Shown here one piece after another: positions 35,223-44,588 of a DNA stretch of 64,000 nucleotides. Under the pieces are notes generated by a model. It was not told the DNA's origin. It saw nothing but the letters and a program-made list of their open reading frames with translations, and ran no database searches. Positions within the stretch are counted from its first letter, which is position 1. Every line of letters starts with the position of its first letter. Both the position numbers and the translations under genes were made by a program. The DNA comes from DASQZK01 sp963732905 (GTDB lineage Bacteria > Bacteroidota > Bacteroidia > Bacteroidales > GCA-2748055), in the NCBI GenBank assembly GCA_963732905.1, contig CAVTBM010000008.1, positions 372,001-436,000 on the forward strand. Reading direction: 5' to 3'.

Positions 35223-36695
35223 TCATTTATACACAGGGATCAGTAAAGTGAAGGTTGTGAATTTGCCTGGTGTGCTGTTCACCTTGATTGGTATATTATG
35301 GATATCCAGAATTTTTCTGACAATGGCAAGGCCGAGACCGGTACCTTCAATACCAGACTTTCCTTTGTCGACCTTATAATACCTGTTGAAAATGTAGGGG
35401 AGATCCTTTTCAGGGATACCTTCACCTGTATTCTGTATATCTACTTCAACATCATCCTTTAACTTACTAACTTTCAGTCTTATAGTACCTTTTTCGGGTG
35501 TATAGTGAAGGGCATTGTCCATAAGATTCTGAATAACTCTTTCCATCAATGGAATATCGGCAATGACCAGTGGGAGGGAGGTTGAAATTTCCGATTCTAT
35601 GGAGATCTGTTTCTTTTCGGCAAGAAGTCTCAGGTTTGTAGCCGCGTCCTGAATCAGTTCGTTTACAAAGAAAGGTTCCTTGTGCAAATGAACCTGTTGT
35701 GTTTCAAGCTTTGAAAGTTCGAAAAGATCGGAAACAAGTCGTTTGAGCTTTTCACTCCCGTTAAGAACGATCTCGAGATATTTCATCCTTTCCCGGCTAT
35801 CCAGATCTTTTTCCTTAATCATGAGAGTTTCGATGTATCCATGAATAACTGCCAGCGGATTTCGTAAATCATGAGATACATTGGCAATCAGTTCGCGCCG
35901 AAGACTATCGACTTCTTTAAGGGAATCAATATTTTTCAGAATGGTGTCAGCCATATTATTGAATGTATGCGACAGGGTTGATAATTCTCCCTTCATTCTT
36001 TCCGGCGGGATACGGGCATAAAGGTCACCTTCCTCAAAACGCCGGAAAGTCCGGATCACAACCCTCAGGTTACGGGTAAGAAACCAGATAAGGACCAGTC
36101 CGATAGTAAATGCAGCAAGAAGTGTCAGGATAAAGGCATTGGTTCCCACTCGAAGCCAATAACTTCCAAGGAGGGCAGAGGTAATGTTTTCATATTGCTC
36201 GCTGGCCAGAACCAGATAAACATATCCTTCCACCGCGCCATTTTCTTTTACGGCAGCTGCTGAAAAGATGGTTTTTTTACCGGGGTTTCTGGGATCATCA
36301 CCCAGGACATATTTTCTGCCTTTGGTTTGGATAAACTTCCGGACAGGCCCGAGATCAATACTGTTAAGTTTTACCTTTTTGTCGAACACAACAAAGGTCA
36401 GTATTTTCCCTGTATTGTCAAGAAGGTATACTTCCAGTGTCGGATTCACTGCCATCATGGAATGCATGATCCTGCCAACTGATTCCTCATTTACTTTCCC
36501 GTCAGTGAAAGGGGAGACTTCCGCCAGCATACTCTCGGCCACCGTGGCATTCAGCCTTTGGGTCGTCTCATTGTAATACCTGTTGGTAGCGATAAATGTA
36601 ATCAGAACATAGGCAAGTCCAAGGATAATCAAAATGGCCAGGAAAGACATGCTGATGCGCCAGTACAGGCTCTTACCGGGGAATTGAATTTTCAT
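35223..36695 (-). CDS. HAMP-containing sensor histidine kinase
   Basis: A 490-residue two-pass kinase. Helix 1 is about 13-33, a periplasmic sensor region of about 150 residues follows (YLLDNTGKILTFVVF and ASEQYENIT suggest a double-PAS-like fold), helix 2 is about 185-210, then HAMP (FEEGDLYARIPPE). HisKA has the phospho-acceptor in IANVSHDLRNPLAVIHGY, and HATPase has N-box MDNALHYTPEKG, G1 NTGEGIPEKDL and G2 GTGLGLAIV. Partner of the response regulator immediately upstream (6-base gap). Input signal unknown; envelope stress is a reasonable guess only. Confidence 0.95.
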   Translation of the reverse strand: MKIQFPGKSLYWRISMSFLAILIILGLAYVLITFIATNRYYNETTQRLNATVAESMLAEVSPFTDGKVNEESVGRIMHSMMAVNPTLEVYLLDNTGKILTFVVFDKKVKLNSIDLGPVRKFIQTKGRKYVLGDDPRNPGKKTIFSAAAVKENGAVEGYVYLVLASEQYENITSALLGSYWLRVGTNAFILTLLAAFTIGLVLIWFLTRNLRVVIRTFRRFEEGDLYARIPPERMKGELSTLSHTFNNMADTILKNIDSLKEVDSLRRELIANVSHDLRNPLAVIHGYIETLMIKEKDLDSRERMKYLEIVLNGSEKLKRLVSDLFELSKLETQQVHLHKEPFFVNELIQDAATNLRLLAEKKQISIESEISTSLPLVIADIPLMERVIQNLMDNALHYTPEKGTIRLKVSKLKDDVEVDIQNTGEGIPEKDLPYIFNRYYKVDKGKSGIEGTGLGLAIVRKILDIHNIPIKVNSTPGKFTTFTLLIPVYK

Positions 36696-36701
36696 GACTC
36701 T

Positions 36702-37403
36702 TTATATTTCGTCGTTAAATCTATAGCCGATACCCCAGGTAGTTAGTATATACCGGGGACTGGAAATGTCAGGCTCAATCTTTGTCCTTAGCCGGTTAAT
36801 GTGAGAATTAACCGTATGTTCATACCCGGAAAACTCATAGCCCCAGACTTCACTTAATAACTGAGCACGGGAGTAACTCCGCCCGGGATTGCCGGCCAGC
36901 AGAAGTAATAAATCAAACTCTTTGGGTGTCAGATCTATACGATCGTCCTTCAGGGTTACTTTCCGTTTGTTGACATCAATCCTGAGGCTTCCGGCAGTAA
37001 TACTTTGTTTTGTTGTAATCGTTTTACTTAATTCATTTTGTTCGCTTCTCCGGAAAATGGCATTGACCCTTGCAATAAACTCTCTGATTCCGAATGGTTT
37101 AGTCAAGTAATCATCCGCGCCGGATTCAAGGCCCAGAACTTTATCAATTTCTTCGGTTTTAGCGGTTAACATCAAAATCGGTGTGTAAATGTCGAATGCC
37201 CTGACTTTCCGTGTAATCATGTTTCCATCTACGTAGGGCAGCATAATATCCATGATGATCAGATCATACCGGTTTTCAAGAGCCATGTTTTGACCCTCGG
37301 CACCGTCGTAGGCTACATCAACGTCACAATTCATATCTTTAAGATGAATAATCAGAAGATCAACAATGTCATGGTCGTCTTCTATAACTAATACATGCTT
37401 CAT
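36702..37403 (-). CDS. OmpR/PhoB-family response regulator
   Basis: A 233-residue regulator. The receiver has acidic residues in IEDDHDI, the phospho-acceptor Asp in LIIMDIMLPYVDG, Thr in LMLTAKTEEID and Lys in DYLTKPFGIREF. The C-terminal winged helix (about 130-230) shows LTPKEFDLLLLLAGNPGRSYSRAQLLSEVWGY and VNSHINRLRTKIEPD. It is first in the operon with the HAMP kinase. Target genes are not visible in the window. Confidence 0.96.
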   Translation of the reverse strand: MKHVLVIEDDHDIVDLLIIHLKDMNCDVDVAYDGAEGQNMALENRYDLIIMDIMLPYVDGNMITRKVRAFDIYTPILMLTAKTEEIDKVLGLESGADDYLTKPFGIREFIARVNAIFRRSEQNELSKTITTKQSITAGSLRIDVNKRKVTLKDDRIDLTPKEFDLLLLLAGNPGRSYSRAQLLSEVWGYEFSGYEHTVNSHINRLRTKIEPDISSPRYILTTWGIGYRFNDEI

Positions 37404-37873
37404 GTTTCTGAAATTTAGTTCAAGATAGGACTAAATGGTCACGAAAGTATCACAAAAGTTTCAAGACATGGATATGCCCGTAAACTACATTCTGAAATTT
37501 TGTTTTTTTGTATGGCCCTGTAAAAAGAGACATTTAAATATCTGATTTTGTTTTGATCAAAACAGCTGGTATCCGTCGTAGAAGCAAAATTTTCGTCCCA
37601 ATGTACATGTTATGATGCAATATTCGATTCACGTGAGGTTAAAAAAGGATTTTCCTTGTGGATGAGATTTGGTTGTAAGAGAATGGTTTTTGAAAAAGGG
37701 CCATAAATGTCTTTCAGTCCAAACGTTGTTTTAGAATGACAGCAGTTGGTTTGAATAGCATATCATGAAAAAGTACCACGAAAAAGAAATTTCAATTTAA
37801 AGTCCCATAATTAATATTATGTTAAATACAAAAAGTAAAGTAAAAGGAAGGCATTTCTGCCTTCCCCTGCTTA
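37404..37873. other. Intergenic region between TPR gene and response regulator
   Basis: 470 AT-rich bases. It should hold the promoter of the minus-strand regulator; a TAAATTTC sequence 7-14 bases before that start resembles the -7 box but is too close to be convincing. The 3' side holds the TPR gene terminator. No gene or RNA recognised. Confidence 0.45.
37838..37865 (-). terminator. Rho-independent terminator of the gyrA-TPR unit
   Basis: On the minus strand GGAAGGCA-GAAA-TGCCTTCC is a perfect 8-bp stem with a GNRA tetraloop, followed by TTTTACTTTAC. It lies eight bases past the TPR gene stop. Confidence 0.85.
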
Positions 37874-39187
37874 TTATTGAAGATTGTTAATCTGGTTAAC
37901 AACGTCATTATATTTGTCAGTCATCTGCAACTTATAATAGATTCGTTTCAACAGATCAAGTGTCTCCTTTTTGATTTCCGTATTTGTTTCATTAAGATTC
38001 AAAGCCTTTTCGAGTATTGGAACAGCATCATTATACTTCTTGTCAGCAATTTTATTAATCTGATCACGTTTATCCGGATTTTTTTCGTCTCCGGCCTGTT
38101 TATAGATTTCCTGTCCCTGCAGGAAATAGATAAGGCCCAGATCATAATATACATAATAAAGGTCGGGATTTCTCTCAAGAGCCTTGTTATAGGCATCAAT
38201 GGCTTTATCTATATTGCCTTCCCCGGGTGAGTTAAGAAGCAACCTGCCCTTCCAGTAATACAGTTCTCCTTTCTGCGGATTTTGTTCTATGGCTTCATTC
38301 ACAGTCTTCAATCCCTGCTCGATTTTTCCGGTTCTGATATAAAGATCAACAAGATTTGCCACAACATTCAGCGTGTCGGGATATAAACTGAACGCTTTTT
38401 CCATAGTGGTAATGGCCTGGGTTGTATCCTCCATCGAAAGATAATCACTCTTTATATTAAGATATATGCCCGGACCTCCGAAATCCATGTCAGTAAGCTC
38501 CTTATAATATTTGATAGCCGTCTTGTATTCCCCTAATTCACGGGCGATAATTCCGGCATATTGAATCATCACGGTATCCTTCACCCCTTTGAACATATCC
38601 AGGTCATCTATTTTCAGCACATTTTCAAAAGCAGCCAAAGCTCTTTTACTGTCATTGGAATAGTATGCATTTATCCCATCCTTTTGAAATTCCTTTTTCA
38701 AGAGAATAAGTTGATCTTTCACCTTTTCTGTCAGTTTTCCCTTCTGATCAAGTTCGAGAGTTTTTTGATAAGCCTCATACGCTTTTTCCAGAGGTTGATC
38801 GGTAACCGATTGCTTCCTTACCCAGTGATCCAGTTTACCATTTTTGAAATAAAAATCCATCCGCTCATACTGATATATCTCAGTCTTTTCTCCGTCCTTG
38901 GTTTCTGTCTTAATGTTCTGAGGATCTTTGTAATATATCTTTATCATACTTGGCTGCATAGCGTCAGTGATATATTCAAGATCGATGTCAAATATGTCCT
39001 GCATAAGTTTTCCGCGGTTAAACCATACCTTGGGATCCAGAGCTTTCTTCGGGTTCTGGATTTCTTCATTGCTTTTTTCCAGCTTTTTCTGAAGTGAGTT
39101 AAAATTGAGCATAACTACCTGCTCCTGTGCCAAGACACTAGATAAGCCACAGAAAATAAGTGCAATAGATAATAAGCGTTTCATCAT
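37874..39187 (-). CDS. Exported tetratricopeptide-repeat protein
   Basis: A 437-residue protein with a Sec signal peptide (MMKRLLSIALIFCGLSSVLAQ) and multiple TPR units from about residue 170. Examples are KTAIKYYKELTDMDF, QAITTMEKAFSLYPDTLNVVANL, QGLKTVNEAIEQNPQKGELYYWKGRLL and KAIDAYNKALERNPDLYYVYYDLGLIY. Periplasmic scaffold; partners unknown. It follows gyrA by 88 bases on the same strand and ends in a strong terminator, so it may be the last gene of the gyrA transcript. A TPR protein next to gyrA recurs in Bacteroidota, but a functional link is not known. Confidence 0.88.
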   Translation of the reverse strand: MMKRLLSIALIFCGLSSVLAQEQVVMLNFNSLQKKLEKSNEEIQNPKKALDPKVWFNRGKLMQDIFDIDLEYITDAMQPSMIKIYYKDPQNIKTETKDGEKTEIYQYERMDFYFKNGKLDHWVRKQSVTDQPLEKAYEAYQKTLELDQKGKLTEKVKDQLILLKKEFQKDGINAYYSNDSKRALAAFENVLKIDDLDMFKGVKDTVMIQYAGIIARELGEYKTAIKYYKELTDMDFGGPGIYLNIKSDYLSMEDTTQAITTMEKAFSLYPDTLNVVANLVDLYIRTGKIEQGLKTVNEAIEQNPQKGELYYWKGRLLLNSPGEGNIDKAIDAYNKALERNPDLYYVYYDLGLIYFLQGQEIYKQAGDEKNPDKRDQINKIADKKYNDAVPILEKALNLNETNTEIKKETLDLLKRIYYKLQMTDKYNDVVNQINNLQ

Positions 39188-39275
39188 ATTTTTTTTAATT
39201 ATTTAGCGATAAATTTATGATATTTTCAATCAAACTTCAAATTAGATGCCAAAATTGTCGGAAATAATCAGAAGA

Positions 39276-41765
39276 CTATAAATCAGATGGTTCCGGCTCT
39301 GTTGGATTCACCTCCTCTTCCTCAATCTGGGCAGGCACCTGTGCCAAAGCAGCAATTTCATCGTTATTTCTAAGATTTATTAGTCTTACTCCTTGCGTGG
39401 CGCGGCCCATTACTCTGATATTGGATATGGATTGCCGGATGACGATTCCATTCCTGGTAATAATCATCAGGTCGTCCTCATCTGTCACAGCCTTAAGTCC
39501 GATTAAAGCTCCGGTTTTCGGAGTGATATTAATGGTTTTAACTCCTTTTCCACCACGGTTGGTAATACGGTAGTCCTCGATGGATGAGCGTTTCCCATAC
39601 CCTTTCTCCGAGACAACGAGTACATCTTTATCCTGGTTTTCCATAGAGATCACACCTATAACCTCATCGTTCTTACCTGAGAAGCTGACTCCTTTCACGC
39701 CTGATCCGGTTCTGCCGATGGCTCGTACAGTCTTCTCATGGAAACGAATGGCCTTACCGGATTTTACACCGAGGACAATCTCATGGTTGCCGTTGGTAAG
39801 CAATGCCTCGAGCAGCAAATCTCCTTCTCTGATATTAATGGCATTGATCCCGTTCGACCGTGGTCTGGAATAAGCTTCGAGTGACGTCTTTTTGATGATG
39901 CCACGCCGGGTGACAAGAACGATATAATTCGAATTGATATATTCTTCATCCTTCAGATTCATCAAATTCAGGAAAGCCATAACCTGATCGCCCGGTTCAA
40001 GATTGATCATATTCTGGATGGCGCGTCCTTTCGATTGCCTCGTACCTTCGGGGATTTCATAGACTTTCATCCAGAAGCACTTGCCTTTTTCAGTGAAGAA
40101 CAACAGGGTATTGTGCATTGTAGCACTGAACATGTGAGAAAGAAAATCTTCATCTCGTGTGGTGCTTCCTTTAGAGCCGATCCCTCCCCTTCCCTGGGTT
40201 CTGAACTCAGTGAGAGGTGTCCTCTTGATATACCCAAGATGAGAAATGGTAATGACCATATCATCGTCGGCATAAAAATCTTCCGGATTAAATTCTTCAG
40301 CATCTGGTACGATTTCTGTACGCCGTTCATCACCGTATTTTTGCCTTACTTCCTGAAGTTCATCCTTAATTATCTGCATCCGTAAGGCTTCATTTTCAAG
40401 AATTCCCTTCAGGTAAGCGATTTGTTTCTGAAGTTCTTCGTATTCCTCGCGAATCTTATCTCTTTCCAGACCGGTAAGTTTCTGAAGTCTCATATCCAGA
40501 ATGGCCCTTGCCTGAATATCTGACAGTTCGAACTGACGAATCAATCCTTCCCTGGCCTCCTCCACGGTTTTCGAAGCCCTTATCAGCGCTATCACTTCAT
40601 CGAGATGATCCAGTGCGATCAGGAGTCCCTCAAGTATATGAGCTCTTTTCTCAGCCTGTTCCAGGTCGTACTGTGTCCTGCGTACCACAACTTCATGCCT
40701 GTGGTTTACAAAATGAGTGATGAGTTGTTTCAGGTTGAGCGTTTTGGGTCTACCATTGACAAGTGCAATGCTGTTTACATTAAATGTATTTTGTAACTGG
40801 GTATGCTTAAGTAGCTGATTAAGAACAACACTGGACATTGCATCTTTTTTCAGGATAATGACGATCCTCATGCCGCTGCGGTCCGATTCATCGTTTACGT
40901 AGGATATCCCTTCGATTTTTTTCTCATTGACCAGGTCGGCAATTTTTTTGATGAGTTCAGCCTTATTAACGAGGTAGGGAATTTCTGTGACAATAATGGT
41001 CTCCCGGCCTGAAGCCGTCACTTCAATTTCGGTTTTTGCTCTTACCACTATCCTACCCCTGCCGGTTTCATAAGCTTCCCGCACGCCCTGGTAACCATAT
41101 ATAATACCTCCTGTTGGAAAATCAGGAGCCTTTATAATGGGGATCAATTCCTCAAGAGTAATTTCCCTGTTGTCTATATAGGCAATGATGGCGTCCACCA
41201 CATTATTCAGATTGTGTGGAGCCATATTTGTTGCCATCCCAACTGCAATACCCGACGTGCCGTTTACCAGTAAAAGGGGAATGCGGGTTGGCAAAACAGT
41301 TGGTTCTTCAAGCGAATCGTCGAAATTAAGCTGGAAATCAACCGTATTTTTATCCAGATCGGACATGGTCGCTTCTGCAATCTTGTGAAGCCTGACCTCT
41401 GTATATCGCATTGCTGCAGGGCTGTCGCCGTCAACAGAACCGAAATTGCCCTGCCCGTCGACCAGTGGATAGCGAAGTGACCAGGGTTGAGCCATACGCA
41501 CCATGGTATCGTATACCGAAGAATCACCATGAGGATGGTATTTACCCAAAACCTCCCCTACTATTCTTGCTGATTTTTTAAAGGAACGGTTCGACTGTAA
41601 ACCCAGATCCTGCATTCCGAATAATACTCTCCTGTGTACAGGTTTGAGGCCGTCCCTGACATCAGGCAGGGCCCGTGAAACAATGACCGACATCGAATAA
41701 TCGATGTAGGCCGATTTCATTTCCTCTTCAATATTGATTTTTAATATCTTTTCTCCTTCAGCCAT
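39276..41765 (-). CDS. gyrA: DNA gyrase subunit A
   Basis: An 829-residue GyrA, the DNA-cleaving subunit of the A2B2 topoisomerase that introduces negative supercoils. Active-site Tyr121 in PAAMRYTEVRL. The quinolone-determining region reads GKYHPHGDSSVYDTMVRMAQ, with Ser82 and Asp86 (E. coli Ser83 and Asp87) wild-type, so no classic fluoroquinolone-resistance change. The C-terminal beta-pinwheel carries a GyrA-box-like QGRGGIGSKG and ends with an acidic tail (QIEEEEVNPTEPEPSDL). It is divergent from clpC, with an imperfect palindrome (GTCCGTA-AAA-TACAGAC, 41813-41829) between them. Confidence 0.98.
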   Translation of the reverse strand: MAEGEKILKINIEEEMKSAYIDYSMSVIVSRALPDVRDGLKPVHRRVLFGMQDLGLQSNRSFKKSARIVGEVLGKYHPHGDSSVYDTMVRMAQPWSLRYPLVDGQGNFGSVDGDSPAAMRYTEVRLHKIAEATMSDLDKNTVDFQLNFDDSLEEPTVLPTRIPLLLVNGTSGIAVGMATNMAPHNLNNVVDAIIAYIDNREITLEELIPIIKAPDFPTGGIIYGYQGVREAYETGRGRIVVRAKTEIEVTASGRETIIVTEIPYLVNKAELIKKIADLVNEKKIEGISYVNDESDRSGMRIVIILKKDAMSSVVLNQLLKHTQLQNTFNVNSIALVNGRPKTLNLKQLITHFVNHRHEVVVRRTQYDLEQAEKRAHILEGLLIALDHLDEVIALIRASKTVEEAREGLIRQFELSDIQARAILDMRLQKLTGLERDKIREEYEELQKQIAYLKGILENEALRMQIIKDELQEVRQKYGDERRTEIVPDAEEFNPEDFYADDDMVITISHLGYIKRTPLTEFRTQGRGGIGSKGSTTRDEDFLSHMFSATMHNTLLFFTEKGKCFWMKVYEIPEGTRQSKGRAIQNMINLEPGDQVMAFLNLMNLKDEEYINSNYIVLVTRRGIIKKTSLEAYSRPRSNGINAINIREGDLLLEALLTNGNHEIVLGVKSGKAIRFHEKTVRAIGRTGSGVKGVSFSGKNDEVIGVISMENQDKDVLVVSEKGYGKRSSIEDYRITNRGGKGVKTINITPKTGALIGLKAVTDEDDLMIITRNGIVIRQSISNIRVMGRATQGVRLINLRNNDEIAALAQVPAQIEEEEVNPTEPEPSDL

Positions 41766-41921
41766 AAATCTGTTTCCATTAATGTAAAATCACGTAAAAA
41801 TCCTCTTAAACAGTCCGTAAAATACAGACCTACGAAATTAATTAATTCTTCTCTAAAACGGGCATTTCCCGGCCTAAATTATCAACATTGAACTGTTTAT
41901 AAATCATATTTGTTTTATTGC

Positions 41922-41929
41922 TATATTTG
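41922..41929 (+). promoter_or_regulatory. -7 promoter box TATATTTG of clpC
   Basis: Exact TAnnTTTG match. The predicted transcript start (about 41936) lies after the ATG at 41932, which supports the downstream start at 41974, itself preceded by GGAGA at 41962-41966. Confidence 0.6.
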
Positions 41930-41973
41930 CAATGTTTAAACGTATATTAGATATGACCTTTTGGAGACAACTT

Positions 41974-44508
41974 ATGGATGCAAAATTTTCGCAGAGGATA
42001 AAGGATGTTTTGAGTTACAGCAAGGAAGAAGCCGTACGTTTGGGGAATACACACCTAAGTGTTGAGCATTTGTTTCTTGGTATTCTCAGGGACGGAGAAG
42101 GATTGGCTATTGATATTCTCCTGCTTTTGGGAGCCGATTTATTTGAGCTTAAAAAGGAACTTGAAAATCACATCAAACAGGACAATATTACCAGCATTTC
42201 AGATACAGATAATCTTCCTCTCCTGAAAAACACGGAGCGGGTTCTGAAGCTCGTTTATCTCGAGGCCCGGGCGCTTAAAGATTCTATGATCGATACCGGT
42301 CATCTCCTCCTTGCCATTCTCAAAGATGAGAACAATTATGCGACTCAACTTCTTAGCGACGAAAATATTAATTATGAGGACGTCAAAACCGAGCTGGAAA
42401 ACGGTAACTTTGAAAACAAGGCTGATTTCCCAAGTGATGATGACGATGATGCCCGCGGGCCATTTGGGACAGGGAAGACCGGAGGAGGTAGCTCATCTTC
42501 ATCCAAAACGTCCGATACACCTGTTCTTGATAATTTTGGGATCGATCTGACCAAAGCCGCCGAAGAAGGCCGCCTCGATCCTATCGTTGGCCGGGAGACA
42601 GAGATTGAGCGTCTCGCCCAGATCCTGAGCCGCCGTAAGAAAAACAATCCCATCCTGATCGGTGAGCCCGGTGTCGGAAAATCCGCCATTGCTGAAGGCC
42701 TCGCAAACAGGATCGTCCAAAGAAAAGTTTCACGGGTGTTGTTCGACAAACGAGTGGTGACACTTGATTTGGCGTCTATCGTGGCAGGAACAAAATACCG
42801 GGGCCAGTTTGAGGAACGTATGAAAGCCATCCTTAATGAACTGGCAAAAAATAATAACGTCATCCTGTTCATCGATGAGATCCATACCATCGTTGGTGCC
42901 GGAGGTGCTACCGGATCACTCGATGCGGCCAACATGCTGAAACCGGCACTGGCCCGCGGGGAAATCCAGTGCATCGGAGCTACTACCCTTGATGAATACC
43001 GCCAGCATATCGAAAAAGACGGGGCTCTTGAACGCCGCTTCCAGAAAATCATGGTTGAACCTACCAGCATGGAAGAAACCGTCGAAATCCTGAATAATAT
43101 CAAGGAAAGATATGAAGAACACCACAACGTATACTATACACCCGAAGCGATCGATGCCTGTGTCAAACTGACCCAGCGGTATATCAGCGACCGGCTTCTT
43201 CCCGACAAGGCTATTGATGCCCTTGATGAGGCCGGTAGCCGGGTTCATATATCAAATATTGTGGTCCCCGAGAAAATTGTCAAACTGGAAGCTGAGATTG
43301 AAGAGACAAAAAAAGAAAAGATCAGGGCCGTTAAAAATCAGAATTTCGAACGGGCGGCCAGCTTCCGGGACAAAGAAAAAGAACTCCTTGAAAGCCTTGA
43401 ACAGGAAAAAGTAAAATGGGAAAGAGAACTGGCAAAAAATCGTGAAACAGTCGATGCTGAAAAAGTAGCCGAAGTGGTGGCTATGATGACCGGCGTACCT
43501 GTGCAGAGAATTGCCCAGGCCGAAGGTACCCGCCTGCTGAAAATGGCTGACGAAATTCGGGGTAAGGTGATCGGACAGGATGAAGCGATCCAGAAAGTGG
43601 TTAAATCCATCCAGCGTAACCGCGCCGGGCTTAAAGACCCAAACAAACCAATCGGAACCTTTATCTTCATGGGCCCTACCGGAGTCGGTAAAACACAACT
43701 GGCTAAAATTCTGGCCCAGTACCTGTTTGACAGTGCCGAAAACCTGATCAGGATCGATATGAGCGAATATATGGAGAAATTTTCCGTATCCAGGCTTGTC
43801 GGTGCACCTCCGGGGTATATCGGTTATGAAGAAGGCGGACAGCTGACAGAAAAGGTCAGGAGAAGACCTTACAGCGTTGTGCTTCTTGATGAAATTGAAA
43901 AAGCTCATCCCGATGTATTCCATATCCTCCTCCAGGTCCTCGATGAAGGTCAGCTGACCGACAGTCTCGGGCGCCGTGTCGATTTCAGGAATACCATCGT
44001 GATCATGACCTCTAACATCGGATCCAGACAAATCAAGGATTTTGGCCAGGGTGTCGGCTTTAATACCCGAGCCCGTCAGGAAGTGGCAAATGACCATACC
44101 AAGAGTATTATCCAGAAAGCCCTTAAACGGGCATTTGCCCCTGAATTCCTGAATCGTATCGATGATGTTGTTCTCTTTAACAGCCTGACGAAAGATGACA
44201 TATACAAAATCATTGAAATTGAACTGCATGGTTTATACGCTCGTGTCAACAGCCTGGGCTATCAAATAAAAATTTCCTCTGCAGCCAAAGACTTCGTGAT
44301 AGAGAAAGGATATGATCTTCAGTTTGGCGCCCGGCCGCTTAAACGCGCGATCCAGAAATATCTTGAGGATCCTATGGCCGAAACTATTATTAAGGCCTCT
44401 GTCGCCGAGGGTGATACCATTTCTGTGGGACTGGACAAAAAAGGCGAGGATATTCAGATCAGAATCATTAAACGCGAAAAAAAGAAAGATGTAAAACGCG
44501 AAGCTTAA
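41974..44508 (+). CDS. clpC: ClpC-type AAA+ unfoldase, Clp protease ATP-binding subunit
   Basis: About 844 residues. The Clp N-domain repeats (KFSQRIKDVLSYSKEEA, HLSVEHLFLGILRD, then DTGHLLLAILKDENN) are followed by an Asp/Gly/Ser-rich linker. D1 is next (GEPGVGKSA, VILFIDEIHTIVGAGGA), then a short UVR-containing middle domain (NFERAASFRDKEKELLE) and D2 (GPTGVGKTQ, VVLLDEIEKAHPDVF). The middle domain length fits ClpC rather than ClpB. It unfolds proteins for ClpP and needs adaptor proteins. The open frame begins at 41932, but a GGAGA site eight bases before ATG 41974 and the promoter position favour MDAKFSQ. Several long antisense frames inside it are artefacts. Confidence 0.96.
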   Translation: MDAKFSQRIKDVLSYSKEEAVRLGNTHLSVEHLFLGILRDGEGLAIDILLLLGADLFELKKELENHIKQDNITSISDTDNLPLLKNTERVLKLVYLEARALKDSMIDTGHLLLAILKDENNYATQLLSDENINYEDVKTELENGNFENKADFPSDDDDDARGPFGTGKTGGGSSSSSKTSDTPVLDNFGIDLTKAAEEGRLDPIVGRETEIERLAQILSRRKKNNPILIGEPGVGKSAIAEGLANRIVQRKVSRVLFDKRVVTLDLASIVAGTKYRGQFEERMKAILNELAKNNNVILFIDEIHTIVGAGGATGSLDAANMLKPALARGEIQCIGATTLDEYRQHIEKDGALERRFQKIMVEPTSMEETVEILNNIKERYEEHHNVYYTPEAIDACVKLTQRYISDRLLPDKAIDALDEAGSRVHISNIVVPEKIVKLEAEIEETKKEKIRAVKNQNFERAASFRDKEKELLESLEQEKVKWERELAKNRETVDAEKVAEVVAMMTGVPVQRIAQAEGTRLLKMADEIRGKVIGQDEAIQKVVKSIQRNRAGLKDPNKPIGTFIFMGPTGVGKTQLAKILAQYLFDSAENLIRIDMSEYMEKFSVSRLVGAPPGYIGYEEGGQLTEKVRRRPYSVVLLDEIEKAHPDVFHILLQVLDEGQLTDSLGRRVDFRNTIVIMTSNIGSRQIKDFGQGVGFNTRARQEVANDHTKSIIQKALKRAFAPEFLNRIDDVVLFNSLTKDDIYKIIEIELHGLYARVNSLGYQIKISSAAKDFVIEKGYDLQFGARPLKRAIQKYLEDPMAETIIKASVAEGDTISVGLDKKGEDIQIRIIKREKKKDVKREA

Positions 44509-44535
44509 TACATATCTAAATTCATTTCAAGGATA

Positions 44536-44571
44536 ATGCAGGGACAGTTTTCAATGTTCCTGCATTTTTTT
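44536..44571 (+). terminator. Rho-independent terminator of clpC
   Basis: ATGCAGGGACA (44536-44546) pairs with TGTTCCTGCAT (44555-44565) with one G-T pair, followed by seven T residues. It sits 28 bases after the stop. Confidence 0.9.
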
Positions 44572-44588
44572 GTGTCGGTTCTTCAATT

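Noticed and set aside
42372..44229. Long minus-strand frames inside clpC (251 and 325 codons)
   Set aside because: Antisense shadows of a strongly conserved gene; no motif.
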